From Variovorax boronicumulans (GTDB lineage Bacteria; Pseudomonadota; Gammaproteobacteria; Burkholderiales; Burkholderiaceae_C): a DNA stretch of 64,000 bases. Below the pieces are notes generated by a model. That model was not told where the DNA came from and ran no database searches. It saw nothing but the letters and a program-made list of their open reading frames with translations. Made by a program: the position numbers and the translations under genes. How positions within the stretch are numbered: position 1 is the first letter of the stretch; each line of letters begins with the position of its first letter. This document shows, in pieces, positions 20,229 to 28,235 of the stretch. The stretch lies in contig NZ_JARXVG010000015.1 in the NCBI RefSeq assembly GCF_029892485.1, positions 62,001 through 126,000 on the forward strand, read 5' to 3'.

Positions 20229-21185
20229 CTACCGATGCGCCTTCTCCAGGCACGCCTGAAACGCCAGCACCGCCCGTGACGGCTTCGGCGAACGCCGCAG
20301 CAGGCTCACGAACCGGCACGCATAGTTGAACCGCGCCGGCAGCACCGCCTTCATGAGCCCGCGCTGCTCGAACACCTGCGCGTAGTGATCGGGCAGAAAG
20401 CCCAGGAAGCGCCCCGAAAGAATCAGCGTCGCGATCGCCTCCTGGTCGAAGCCCGTCGCCTTGCGCGACAGCCTCGCGCGGTGGCTCAGCTCCATGTTCG
20501 GCGAGTGATAGCCGAGGCCCGCGAAATGGTGCTCGCCCAGCTTCGACCAAGTGAGCTTCGCGTGGGGGCTGTCGAACAGCGGATGGCCTTTGCCGCAGTA
20601 GAGCAGCATCGTTTCGTCGAACAGGTCGGCATACACGAGGCTCTTCGAGCTGCGGTGCGCGGGGATGATGCCGATCTGGAAGTTGCCCTCCAGCACGCCC
20701 TGCTCGATCGCATTGATCGAACCCACATGCACTGCCAGGTTCACCTCCGGCGCGATTTCCGTGAAGCGCGCGATCGCCTCGCCGATGCGCGCCTTCGGGT
20801 TGGTCGCGGTCTTGTCGAACAGCGCCACGTCCAGTTGCCCGCCCATGCGGTTGTGGATGTCGTCGATGCTGCCGCGGAAGGCGTCGACCGAGGCCAGCAG
20901 GCGCAGCGTCTCGTCGTACACACGCTGCCCCTCGGCCGTGAGCGCGAAACCCGCACGCCCGCGCCTGCAGAGCACCAGCCCGAGCCGCGTTTCCAGATCC
21001 TTCACATGCCGGCTCACCGTCGAGGTGCCGATGTTCAGTTCCAGCTCGGCAGCCGCCATGCCGCCGCAATCGACCACGCTCTTGAACACCTTGAGCAGGC
21101 GCAGGTCCATGTCGCTGAGCTGCCCCAAAACCGCACGGTTCCGGGTGCTGGGGGCACCGTTTTGGGCTTTCGCCTTTACTTGCAT
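20229..21185 (-). CDS. LysR-family transcriptional regulator
   Basis: A 318-residue LysR-type regulator. The N-terminal helix-turn-helix is at about residues 25-85 (LRLLKVFKSVVDCGGMAAAELELNIGTSTVSRHVKDLETRLG). The effector domain follows from about residue 115. It is divergent from the beta-alanine:pyruvate-type aminotransferase gene with a 106-base gap that contains a TCAA-N7-TTGA palindrome. The arrangement suggests it controls that aminotransferase, probably as an activator responding to the amine or amino-acid substrate. Confidence 0.92.
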   Translation of the reverse strand: MQVKAKAQNGAPSTRNRAVLGQLSDMDLRLLKVFKSVVDCGGMAAAELELNIGTSTVSRHVKDLETRLGLVLCRRGRAGFALTAEGQRVYDETLRLLASVDAFRGSIDDIHNRMGGQLDVALFDKTATNPKARIGEAIARFTEIAPEVNLAVHVGSINAIEQGVLEGNFQIGIIPAHRSSKSLVYADLFDETMLLYCGKGHPLFDSPHAKLTWSKLGEHHFAGLGYHSPNMELSHRARLSRKATGFDQEAIATLILSGRFLGFLPDHYAQVFEQRGLMKAVLPARFNYACRFVSLLRRSPKPSRAVLAFQACLEKAHR

Positions 21186-21191
21186 GAATCG

Positions 21192-21206
21192 TCAAGTGAA
21201 CATTGA
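21192..21206. promoter_or_regulatory. Candidate LysR operator
   Basis: A 15-base palindrome TCAA-GTGAACA-TTGA in the divergent gap between the LysR gene and the aminotransferase gene. It lies 7 bases upstream of the LysR start, a common position for autoregulation. The pattern is of the LysR-box kind. Confidence 0.5.
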
Positions 21207-21291
21207 TATTGCGCCATTCTCCACACTGAAGGCCCTGCGAACAATCGGGCACATCCCATCACCCCGGAGCCCGCCCTGCGCGGGAAGCGCC

Positions 21292-22647
21292 ATGACCCTC
21301 GCAACGCCCGCCATCGAACCGACGCCCACCGCGCGCACAGACGCCGCCTGGCTCGACGCGCACTGGATGCCCTATACCGGCAACCGCAACTTCAAGGCCG
21401 ACCCGCGGATCATCGTGGAGGCCAAGGGCGCCTACTTCACCGACAACGACGGCCGCAAAATCTTCGACGGCCTCTCGGGCCTCTGGTGCTCGGGCCTGGG
21501 CCACGGCCGCCCCGAAATCACCGAGGCGGTGAGCCGCCAGATCGCCAAGCTCGACTACTCGCCCGCCTTCCAGTTCGGCCACCCGCTTTCTTTCGAGCTG
21601 GCCAACAAGATCAAAGAGCTCACGCCTGCGGGCCTGGACTACGTGTTCTTCACCGGCTCGGGCTCCGAGGCGGCCGACACCTCGCTCAAGATGGCGCGCG
21701 CCTACTGGCGCACCAAAGGCCAGGCGAGCAAGACGCGACTGATCGGCCGCGAGAAGGGCTATCACGGCGTCAACTACGGCGGCATCTCGGTGGGTGGCAT
21801 CGCGGCCAACCGCAAGCTGTTCGGCCAGGGCGTCGAGGCCGACCACTTGCCGCACACCCAACTCGCGAGCAACGCCTTCACGCGCGGCATGGCCGAGAAC
21901 GGCGCCGAGCTGGCCGACCGCCTGCTCGACCTGATCGCTCTGCACGACGCATCGAACATCGCGGCCGTGATCGTGGAGCCCTTCGCGGGTTCGGCCGGCG
22001 TGGTGATTCCGCCCAAGGGGTATCTCAAACGCCTGCGCGACATCTGCACCGCGAACAACATCCTGCTGATCTTCGACGAGGTCATCACCGGTTTCGGTCG
22101 CTGCGGCGCGCTCACGGGTGCGGACGCCTTCGGCGTGACGCCCGACATCATGAACATCGCCAAGCAGGTCACCAACGGTGCGCAGCCGCTGGGCGCCGTG
22201 GTCGCCAGCAAGGAGATCTACGACACCTTCATGGCGGCCGGCGGGCCCGACTACATGCTCGAGTTCCCGCATGGCTACACCTACGGCGCGCACCCGGTGG
22301 CCTGCGCCGCGGGCATTGCAGCGCTCGACGTGCTGCAGAAGGAAGACATGATCGGCCGCGTGCAGACGCTGGCCCCGCATTTCGAGAACGCGGTGCACAG
22401 CCTCAAGGGCAGCAAGCACATCACCGACATCCGCAACTTCGGCCTCGCCGCCGGCCTGACCATCGCCGCGCTGCCGGGCGAACCCGCACGCCGCCCGTAC
22501 GAGATCGCGATGAACTGCTGGAAGAAGGGCTTCTACGTGCGCTACGGCGGCGACACGATCCAGCTCGCACCGCCCTTCATCGCGGAGAAGGCCGAGATCG
22601 ACCGCATGGTCAATGCGCTGGCGGATGCGCTCGCCGAAACCGCCTGA
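21292..22647 (+). CDS. Class III aminotransferase, beta-alanine:pyruvate (omega-amino acid) type
   Basis: A 451-residue PLP enzyme of fold type I. Expected features are GSGSEAADTSLKMAR near residue 122, the PLP-binding D262 in FDEVITGFGR and the Schiff-base lysine K291 in NIAKQVTNGAQPLG. The N-terminus (HWMPYTGNRNFKADPR, then LSGLWCSGLGHGR) closely follows known beta-alanine:pyruvate aminotransferases, giving malonate semialdehyde and alanine. An ATG at 21292 with GGAAG upstream is used. It lies next to the phosphonate locus but is divergently controlled by LysR, so a link to AEP is only a possibility. Confidence 0.88.
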   Translation: MTLATPAIEPTPTARTDAAWLDAHWMPYTGNRNFKADPRIIVEAKGAYFTDNDGRKIFDGLSGLWCSGLGHGRPEITEAVSRQIAKLDYSPAFQFGHPLSFELANKIKELTPAGLDYVFFTGSGSEAADTSLKMARAYWRTKGQASKTRLIGREKGYHGVNYGGISVGGIAANRKLFGQGVEADHLPHTQLASNAFTRGMAENGAELADRLLDLIALHDASNIAAVIVEPFAGSAGVVIPPKGYLKRLRDICTANNILLIFDEVITGFGRCGALTGADAFGVTPDIMNIAKQVTNGAQPLGAVVASKEIYDTFMAAGGPDYMLEFPHGYTYGAHPVACAAGIAALDVLQKEDMIGRVQTLAPHFENAVHSLKGSKHITDIRNFGLAAGLTIAALPGEPARRPYEIAMNCWKKGFYVRYGGDTIQLAPPFIAEKAEIDRMVNALADALAETA

Positions 22648-22668
22648 TCGATCCCCTGGTCGGCGCGG

Positions 22669-24057
22669 TCAGGCCTTGTCGGCCTTGCCCGCGGCGTTGG
22701 CCAGTTTGCTGAGCATGCGGTCCACCAGCCAAGGCTGGCGATCCTGGTCCTCTGCAAGTTCCTTGCGGCGAATCGCGTTGCGCACCACGATCGATCCCAC
22801 ATAGCGCATCGGCTCCGGCGGAAAGTGGCCGAGCGGTCCGTTCGTGATCGGGCTGCGCGTCCATGCGTTGTCCTGATCGAGCACCAGCGACGACAGGATC
22901 TGCCCGCCCATGTAGGTCGGCCCGACGCCATTGCCCGAATAGCCGAAGCCGTAGTAGATGTGCGGCGCGCCGTCGAGTCTTCCAAAGAACGGAAAGCCGG
23001 TGACCGAGCGGTCCGAAGGGCCGTTCCAGCTCGCGGTGATTGGCGTATTGCTCAATGCCGGGAAGAAAGAATGCAGGGCCTGCGTGAGTTCTGCTTCGTA
23101 CGGCGAGCGCTCGTCGAACACCTTGGCCATGCGCCCTCCCCATGCGAAGGTGTTGCCGCCCTTGCCCAGCATGATGCGGCCGTCGACGGTGCTGCGGTAG
23201 TAATAGACAAAGGTGCGCGAGTCGAGCACCGACACGCCATCGGTCAGGCCGATCTGCTGCAACAGCTCGGGGCAGCGCTCGGTGATGATCATGTCGCTCG
23301 ACACGATGGCGATGGTCCGCTCGAACTGCGGAAAGGCGCTGGCCATCCAGGCGTTCATCGCAAGCACCAGTTTCTTCGCGCGCACGCTGCCCGCGGGTGT
23401 GCGCACCACGACCGGGTGATCGGTGCTGAAGTCCAGCATCGGCGTGCGCTCGTGGATGCGGATGCCCATGGCCAGCGCCACGCGACGCAGGCCTCGCACC
23501 AGCTTGCCCGGATGCACCGTCGCTGCAATCGGCGAATACACGCCCGCCAGGTTGCGCGCGGAGCCCGAGCGCCTCGCCACCTCGTCCGGCGGCAGCGTGC
23601 GGTAGGAGTGAATGCCGCGCGCTTCCAGCGCCTGCATCATCGGGTCGAGCGTGCCGATCTGCGCCTGCGAGGTCGCGGTGTAGAGCGTGCCGTCGTGCCG
23701 CAGTTCGGCGTCGATGCCATGCGCAGCGCAGAAGTCGGCGATGTGCTGCACCGCCGCCTCCGACGCCTTCACGAGGCGCACCGCTTCGTCTTCGCCGAAC
23801 AGCCGGCGCAGCGTGAGGAACTTGGCCGACCAGGTGAGGAGACAACCGCCATTGCGGCCGCTCGCGCCGGCGCCGCAGAGGTCGCTCTCGAGGATGACGA
23901 TGTCCAGCGCAGGCGCCTGCAGCTTGGCCTGGATCGCGGTCCACAGGCTGGTGAAGCCGCCGCCGACGATGCAGACATCGGCGCTCTGTTCGCCTTGCAA
24001 TGCAGGGGCCAGGTCGCCGTCGTTGAAGAGCGCCTGTTCGATCCAGAAGGGGCGCAT
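22669..24057 (-). CDS. FAD-dependent amine oxidoreductase (DAO/PuuB-like) in the phosphonate locus
   Basis: A 462-residue flavoprotein of the D-amino-acid oxidase fold. The N-terminal dinucleotide motif is VCIVGGGFTSLWTA (about residues 28-41) and the family stretch GAGASGRNGGCLL follows at about 62-74. FGYSGNGVGPTYMGG near residue 377 closes the FAD site. Relatives oxidise secondary or primary amines such as gamma-glutamylputrescine. It is the distal gene of the minus-strand phosphonate arm, 9 bases after the PhnZ-like gene. The context suggests an amine on a phosphonate, for example an N-alkylated AEP. That substrate is inference. Confidence 0.85.
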   Translation of the reverse strand: MRPFWIEQALFNDGDLAPALQGEQSADVCIVGGGFTSLWTAIQAKLQAPALDIVILESDLCGAGASGRNGGCLLTWSAKFLTLRRLFGEDEAVRLVKASEAAVQHIADFCAAHGIDAELRHDGTLYTATSQAQIGTLDPMMQALEARGIHSYRTLPPDEVARRSGSARNLAGVYSPIAATVHPGKLVRGLRRVALAMGIRIHERTPMLDFSTDHPVVVRTPAGSVRAKKLVLAMNAWMASAFPQFERTIAIVSSDMIITERCPELLQQIGLTDGVSVLDSRTFVYYYRSTVDGRIMLGKGGNTFAWGGRMAKVFDERSPYEAELTQALHSFFPALSNTPITASWNGPSDRSVTGFPFFGRLDGAPHIYYGFGYSGNGVGPTYMGGQILSSLVLDQDNAWTRSPITNGPLGHFPPEPMRYVGSIVVRNAIRRKELAEDQDRQPWLVDRMLSKLANAAGKADKA

Positions 24058-24066
24058 CCGTGTGCC

Positions 24067-24636
24067 TTAAACGCCGAGGGCCTGCCGATGCTCGGCGGCG
24101 CTGATTTCGAGATGGCGCACGAAGTGCGCAAGATCGGGCATGTCCGCATCGGCCAGCTTGGCCGTGTCGTCCCATTGCCGCAGGCGGACCGCATCCATCG
24201 CATAAGGCAGGGCCTCGAAGGCTTTCGCCTGCGCCTCGTCGAAGACACCGCCCTGCAATTGCAGGCTGCGCTTCGAATCGGGAGACAGCGCCTCCAGGTA
24301 GCCCGGCACGCGCGCGCACAGGAAGCGCTTGGCGTCCACATGCAATCGGATCGGCTCCAGCGTGGCCGGGCCGAACAGCGCGCGAAGGAAAGGCAGGCAG
24401 CGGTACTGGTGCAGGTCATCGAGCCCCTGCTGCGTCGGCGTGCCGCCGAAGTCGTGCAGCAGATGGCCCAGGTCGTGCAGCAGCGAGGCCGCGATCAGCG
24501 CGCTGTCCGCGCCCTCCTGCTCGGCCAGGTGCGCCGACTGCAGGGCGTGCTCCAGTTGCGTGACGGGCTCGCCGTCGTACTGCGCATGGCCCTTCGTCTC
24601 GAAGAGGCCGACGATGTCGTCAAGGCTCAGGCTCAT
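24067..24636 (-). CDS. phnZ: PhnZ-like HD-domain phosphonate oxygenase
   Basis: A 189-residue HD-domain protein aligning with PhnZ, the mixed-valent di-iron oxygenase that cleaves 2-amino-1-hydroxyethylphosphonate to glycine and phosphate. The expected iron ligands can be placed by spacing: H30, H54-D55, H76, H99 and an Asp at 156/157. The substrate-gating Tyr and Glu of PhnZ match Y20 and E23 (QYDGEPVTQLEH). PhnZ normally works after the 2-oxoglutarate dioxygenase PhnY*, which is not in this window. The gene is 11 bases downstream of phnY. TmpB-like specificity for trimethylated substrate is an alternative. Confidence 0.82.
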   Translation of the reverse strand: MSLSLDDIVGLFETKGHAQYDGEPVTQLEHALQSAHLAEQEGADSALIAASLLHDLGHLLHDFGGTPTQQGLDDLHQYRCLPFLRALFGPATLEPIRLHVDAKRFLCARVPGYLEALSPDSKRSLQLQGGVFDEAQAKAFEALPYAMDAVRLRQWDDTAKLADADMPDLAHFVRHLEISAAEHRQALGV

Positions 24637-24647
24637 GATGCTTGCGA

Positions 24648-26096
24648 CTACCAGGGCAGCGAATAGGTCTTGGTGTTGGTGAAGCTCTTCATTGCTTCGA
24701 GCACGCCTTCCTTGTAGCCCAGGCCCGAGTCCTTGACGCCGCCGAAGGGCGTGAGCTCCAGCCGGTAGCCCGGCACTTCGCGCACGTTGACGCTGCCCAC
24801 GTTCAGCTCGCGAATGAAGCGCGTGATGTAGTCCAGCCGGTTGGTGCAGACCGCCGACGACAGGCCGTAGGCCGTGCCGTTGGAGATGCGGATCGCCTCG
24901 TCGATGCTCTTGAAGCGGATCACCGGCGACACGGGGCCGAAGGTTTCGTGCTTGGCCACGGTCATTTCCGGGTCGACATGGTCGAGCACCGTGGGCGAAT
25001 AGAGTGCGCCGCGGCGCTCGTTGCCGTAGCGCAGCTTCGCGCCGGCGGCAATCGCTTCGTTGACCACCGCTTCGAACTGCCTGGCCGCGGCCTCGTCGAT
25101 CACGGTGCCCATGTCGGTGTCGGGGTCCATCGGGTCGCCGTACTTCAGCGCGCGGGTCTTTGCGACCAGCAGCTCGACGAACTGGTCGGCCACCGACTCG
25201 TGCACCAGCATGCGCTTGACGGCTGTGCAGCGCTGGCCCGAGTTCTTGTACGAACCGTTGGCGGCGAGCGTGGCGGCCTCCTCGACGTCGGCGTCTTCCA
25301 TCACGATGATCGGGTCGTTGCCGCCCAGCTCCAGGATCTGGCGCTTGTAGACGGCCTTGCCCGCGATGTACTTGCCGATGGGCACGCCGCCGGTGAAGGT
25401 GACGAGGTCGACGTCGGCATTGGTGAGCAGTTCGTCGGCGATCTCCTTCGGGTCGCCGGTGAGCACCGACAGCATCTGCGGCGGCAGGCCCGCTTCGTAG
25501 AGGATGTCGGCCAGCAGGAAGGCCGTGAGCGGCGTCTTCTCGCTGGGCTTGAGCACGATGCGGTTGTTGGTCGCAATGGCCGGCGCCACCTTGTGGATCA
25601 CCTGGTTCAGCGGATGGTTGAACGGCGTGATGGCGGTGATGGCGCCCAGCAGCGGCTCGCGCATCGTGTAGACCTTGCGGCTCTTGCCGTGGTGCGTGAG
25701 GTCGCACGAGAACACCTGGCCGTCGTCCACCAGCGCCTGGTTGGCGGCGAACAGCAGCACGTCGGACGCGCGGCCCACCTCGTACAGCGAGTCCTTGCGC
25801 GAGAGGCCGGATTCGAGCGTGATGGTGCGCGACATCTCGTCCAGGCGCGAAGCGATGATCTCGCCCGCACGCATCAGGATCTTGTAGCGCTCGTAGCGCG
25901 TGAGCGTGGGCTTGTAGTCGCGTGCGATGCGCAACGCATTGCGCACGTCGTCCATCGTGGCCTTGGGCACGGTGGCGATCACTTCGCCGGTGTAGGGGTA
26001 GGTGACCTCGATCGTGCGGTCGCGATGGACCTTTTCCCCAGCGATGCGCAGGGCCTCGCGGTGGATGGTGCCTGGCTTCAGGATGGCTTGGCTCAT
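24648..26096 (-). CDS. phnY: Phosphonoacetaldehyde dehydrogenase
   Basis: A 482-residue aldehyde dehydrogenase. The catalytic cysteine is C290 in NSGQRCTAVKR and the general base E256 lies in LELGGND. Length and the N-terminal pattern (IAGEKVHRDRTIEVTYPYTGEVIATV) fit PhnY of the PhnW-PhnY-PhnA pathway. It oxidises phosphonoacetaldehyde to phosphonoacetate with NAD+. It is directly downstream of phnA (24-base gap), which removes doubt over substrate. The unrelated dioxygenase also called PhnY (PhnY*) should not be confused with it. Confidence 0.92.
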   Translation of the reverse strand: MSQAILKPGTIHREALRIAGEKVHRDRTIEVTYPYTGEVIATVPKATMDDVRNALRIARDYKPTLTRYERYKILMRAGEIIASRLDEMSRTITLESGLSRKDSLYEVGRASDVLLFAANQALVDDGQVFSCDLTHHGKSRKVYTMREPLLGAITAITPFNHPLNQVIHKVAPAIATNNRIVLKPSEKTPLTAFLLADILYEAGLPPQMLSVLTGDPKEIADELLTNADVDLVTFTGGVPIGKYIAGKAVYKRQILELGGNDPIIVMEDADVEEAATLAANGSYKNSGQRCTAVKRMLVHESVADQFVELLVAKTRALKYGDPMDPDTDMGTVIDEAAARQFEAVVNEAIAAGAKLRYGNERRGALYSPTVLDHVDPEMTVAKHETFGPVSPVIRFKSIDEAIRISNGTAYGLSSAVCTNRLDYITRFIRELNVGSVNVREVPGYRLELTPFGGVKDSGLGYKEGVLEAMKSFTNTKTYSLPW

Positions 26097-26120
26097 GGAA
26101 TGCTCCGAAAGGCGATTTCG

Positions 26121-27347
26121 TTATTGGGCGTGGTTCAGCGCGATGTCGAGCGCGTCGAAGTTGCGCAGGCGCCGGCTCGCAGCGATGCCCGTGACCGGGC
26201 GATTGCAGATCAGCGGCACGCGCTGCTCCGACACGCCGCCGTGCGAGCGCAGCGGCACTTCGAGCGCCGAGAGGTCGTGGCGGCTCGCCGCGGTGCCGAT
26301 CACCGTGTTGCGCTCGCTCACGACCACGATGTCGCCGATGCGGTCGGGCGGCAGCTCGAAGCGCTGTGCGGCGTCCTTGCGCGAGAGCACGAGCTCCATG
26401 CCCGGCACGCGCTGGATGCGGTCGATCCAGCCCGGCACGCGCGCCTCGTCGGGTGCGTACACGGTTGCGAACGAGCCGAGCGCGCCGTGGTGCACCACGT
26501 ACGGGTCGGTGATCGGCAGGATCACGCGGGCCACGCCGGCGCCGTACCACTCATCGAGCACGTCCTGCAGGTAGATGACGTTGGGCGAGCCGTCGGCGCC
26601 GTGCTTGTCGTTCATGCCGTGGTCGGCGGTGACCACGATGGTGGCGCCCAGCGCATCGAGCTGCGCGAGGTAGCCGTCCATCATCGCGTAGAAGGCGTTG
26701 GCCGCGGGGCTGCCCGGCGCGGCCTTGTGCTGCACGTAGTCGGTGGTCGAGAGGTACATGAGGTCGGGGCGGCGCGACTCCATCAGCTTCACGCCCGACG
26801 CGAACACGAACTCGGAGAGCTCCGCGCTGTAGACCGAGGGCACCGGCATGCCGACCATGCCGAGCACGTCATCGATGCCGTTCTCCTCCATCGTCACCTG
26901 GTCCGACTTCTCCGACGAGAAGCAGATGCCCTTCATCTTGTGGCCCAGCAGCTTGCGCAGCTTGTCCTTGGCGGTGACGACGGCGACCTTGGCGCCCGCA
27001 TCGGCAAACGCGGCCAGCACGGTGCCGGCACGCAGGTACTTGGGGTCGTTCATCATCACTTCCTGGCCCAGCTCGCGGTCGAAGAAGTAGTTGCCGCAGA
27101 TGCCATGCACCGCAGGCGGAACGCCGGTGACGATCGACAGGTTGTTCGGATTGGTGAACGAGGGCACCACGCAATCGCCCAGCAGGTTGGCGCCCGACTT
27201 GATCATGCGATCGAAGTACGGGGCAACGCCGGCCGCAATGGCCGCATCGAGGTAGGCCGGCTCGCTGCCGTCCACGCACACGACCACGACGGGGCGCGCC
27301 ATCCAGCGATAGCTCCTGGCATTGACTTCGAGTGTCTCCGGTGTCAT
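26121..27347 (-). CDS. phnA: Phosphonoacetate hydrolase
   Basis: A 408-residue enzyme of the alkaline phosphatase superfamily that splits phosphonoacetate into acetate and phosphate. Predicted di-zinc ligands and nucleophile fit PhnA by spacing: D26 (VCVDGSEP), nucleophile T65 (PSFTNPNN), D203 and H207 (TTDYVQH), D242-H243 (TADHGMN) and H369 (SHGGVSEQ). The ATG at 27347 lies one base after the stop of the FadR-type regulator gene, so the regulator leads the operon. With PhnW and PhnY it completes AEP degradation to acetate. Confidence 0.95.
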   Translation of the reverse strand: MTPETLEVNARSYRWMARPVVVVCVDGSEPAYLDAAIAAGVAPYFDRMIKSGANLLGDCVVPSFTNPNNLSIVTGVPPAVHGICGNYFFDRELGQEVMMNDPKYLRAGTVLAAFADAGAKVAVVTAKDKLRKLLGHKMKGICFSSEKSDQVTMEENGIDDVLGMVGMPVPSVYSAELSEFVFASGVKLMESRRPDLMYLSTTDYVQHKAAPGSPAANAFYAMMDGYLAQLDALGATIVVTADHGMNDKHGADGSPNVIYLQDVLDEWYGAGVARVILPITDPYVVHHGALGSFATVYAPDEARVPGWIDRIQRVPGMELVLSRKDAAQRFELPPDRIGDIVVVSERNTVIGTAASRHDLSALEVPLRSHGGVSEQRVPLICNRPVTGIAASRRLRNFDALDIALNHAQ

Positions 27348-27348
27348 T

Positions 27349-28077
27349 TCAGACTTCCTTTTGGGGTGGGTTGTTCGATGTGGCGGCGGCGTCGGAATCG
27401 GCGCGGCCAAAGGCCTTGTGCATGCGTGCGCGGCTGCCGGCGACGTGCTCGCGCAGTGCGCGCCCGGCCGTCTCGGGATTGCCGCTGGCAATGGCTTCGA
27501 CGATGTGGCTGTGCTCGTCGGCCGAGACCCGGAGGCCCCCGCCGCTGTCGAGCGCGCGCATTCTGAAGAGGTGCAGTTCCTTCACGAGGCGCTTGTAGGT
27601 TTCGGTGAGCTTCTTGCTGCCGGCGGTGTCGAGCAGGATCTCGTGGAACTGCAGGTTGAGCTGTGCGTATTGCTCCACGTCCTGCGCCTGAGCGGCCGAG
27701 CGCATCGCATCGACCATGGCGCGCAGGCGCTCGATCGCGTCGGGCGCGATGGCCAGCGCCACGCGGCGGCCGATGATTTCTTCGAGCGCCTCGCGCAGTT
27801 CGTAGATTTCGTCGGCTTCCTCGAAGGCGATTTCCCGCACGAAGACGCCGCGGTTCTTTTCGTTGCGCACGAGGCCGGCTTCTTCGAGTGCGCGCAGCGC
27901 TTCGCGAATCGGGCCGCGGCTGGTGTTGAAGCGCTGCGAGAGCTCGCTCTCGTTGATGCGGCTGCCCACGGGGAGCTCGCCCGTCATGATCAAACGCTCG
28001 ATTTCTTCCTGCATCAGCATCGGCAGCGAGCTGGACTGGAGGAACGCGAGGGCGGAGGAGTGATTGCTGGTGGCCAT
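27349..28077 (-). CDS. GntR-family (FadR subfamily) regulator of the AEP locus
   Basis: A 242-residue regulator with a winged helix-turn-helix (about residues 20-85, INESELSQRFNTSRGPIREALRALEEAGLV) and an FCD ligand domain (about 90-220), including candidate metal-binding residues in YAQLNLQFHEILLD. It heads the phnA-phnY-phnZ-oxidase arm and is divergent from the AEP importer arm. The gap between them holds an almost ideal inverted repeat overlapping the importer promoter. It therefore probably represses both arms and itself, released by AEP or a degradation intermediate. Confidence 0.92.
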   Translation of the reverse strand: MATSNHSSALAFLQSSSLPMLMQEEIERLIMTGELPVGSRINESELSQRFNTSRGPIREALRALEEAGLVRNEKNRGVFVREIAFEEADEIYELREALEEIIGRRVALAIAPDAIERLRAMVDAMRSAAQAQDVEQYAQLNLQFHEILLDTAGSKKLTETYKRLVKELHLFRMRALDSGGGLRVSADEHSHIVEAIASGNPETAGRALREHVAGSRARMHKAFGRADSDAAATSNNPPQKEV

Positions 28078-28104
28078 GGGGCGTATTTTCCCGAAGAATT
28101 GAAA

Positions 28105-28143
28105 ACTGTCAACAATCTTTTATTGACAGTCATCAATCGTCAA
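28105..28143. promoter_or_regulatory. Candidate operator of the AEP-locus regulator
   Basis: ACTGTCAA (28105-28112) and its exact inverse TTGACAGT (28123-28130) flank a 10-base AT-rich spacer. A third half-site GTCAA at 28139-28143 makes TTGAC-N11-GTCAA. The right arm contains the -35 hexamer of the importer promoter, so binding would block RNA polymerase. Confidence 0.7.
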
Positions 28144-28151
28144 TTTACATT
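28123..28151 (+). promoter_or_regulatory. Sigma-70-type promoter of the AEP importer
   Basis: A perfect -35 TTGACA at 28123-28128 and a -10 TACATT at 28146-28151 are separated by exactly 17 bases. The promoter lies 84 bases before the binding-protein start. The -35 is part of the inverted repeat described at 28105-28143. Confidence 0.75.
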
Positions 28152-28235
28152 GCCCTCACCGGACCTTGGCACGCCACCCGCCGGAGCCCGCCACTCACCC
28201 ACCCGGTGACCAGCAAGCCCTCTCAGGAGAAACAG

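Noticed and set aside
21292..22647. Class III aminotransferase as PbfA-type hydroxy-AEP ammonia-lyase of the phosphonate locus
   Set aside because: Its N-terminal and active-site sequence follows beta-alanine:pyruvate aminotransferases, and it is controlled from its own LysR divergent gap. A phosphonate role remains only a weak possibility.
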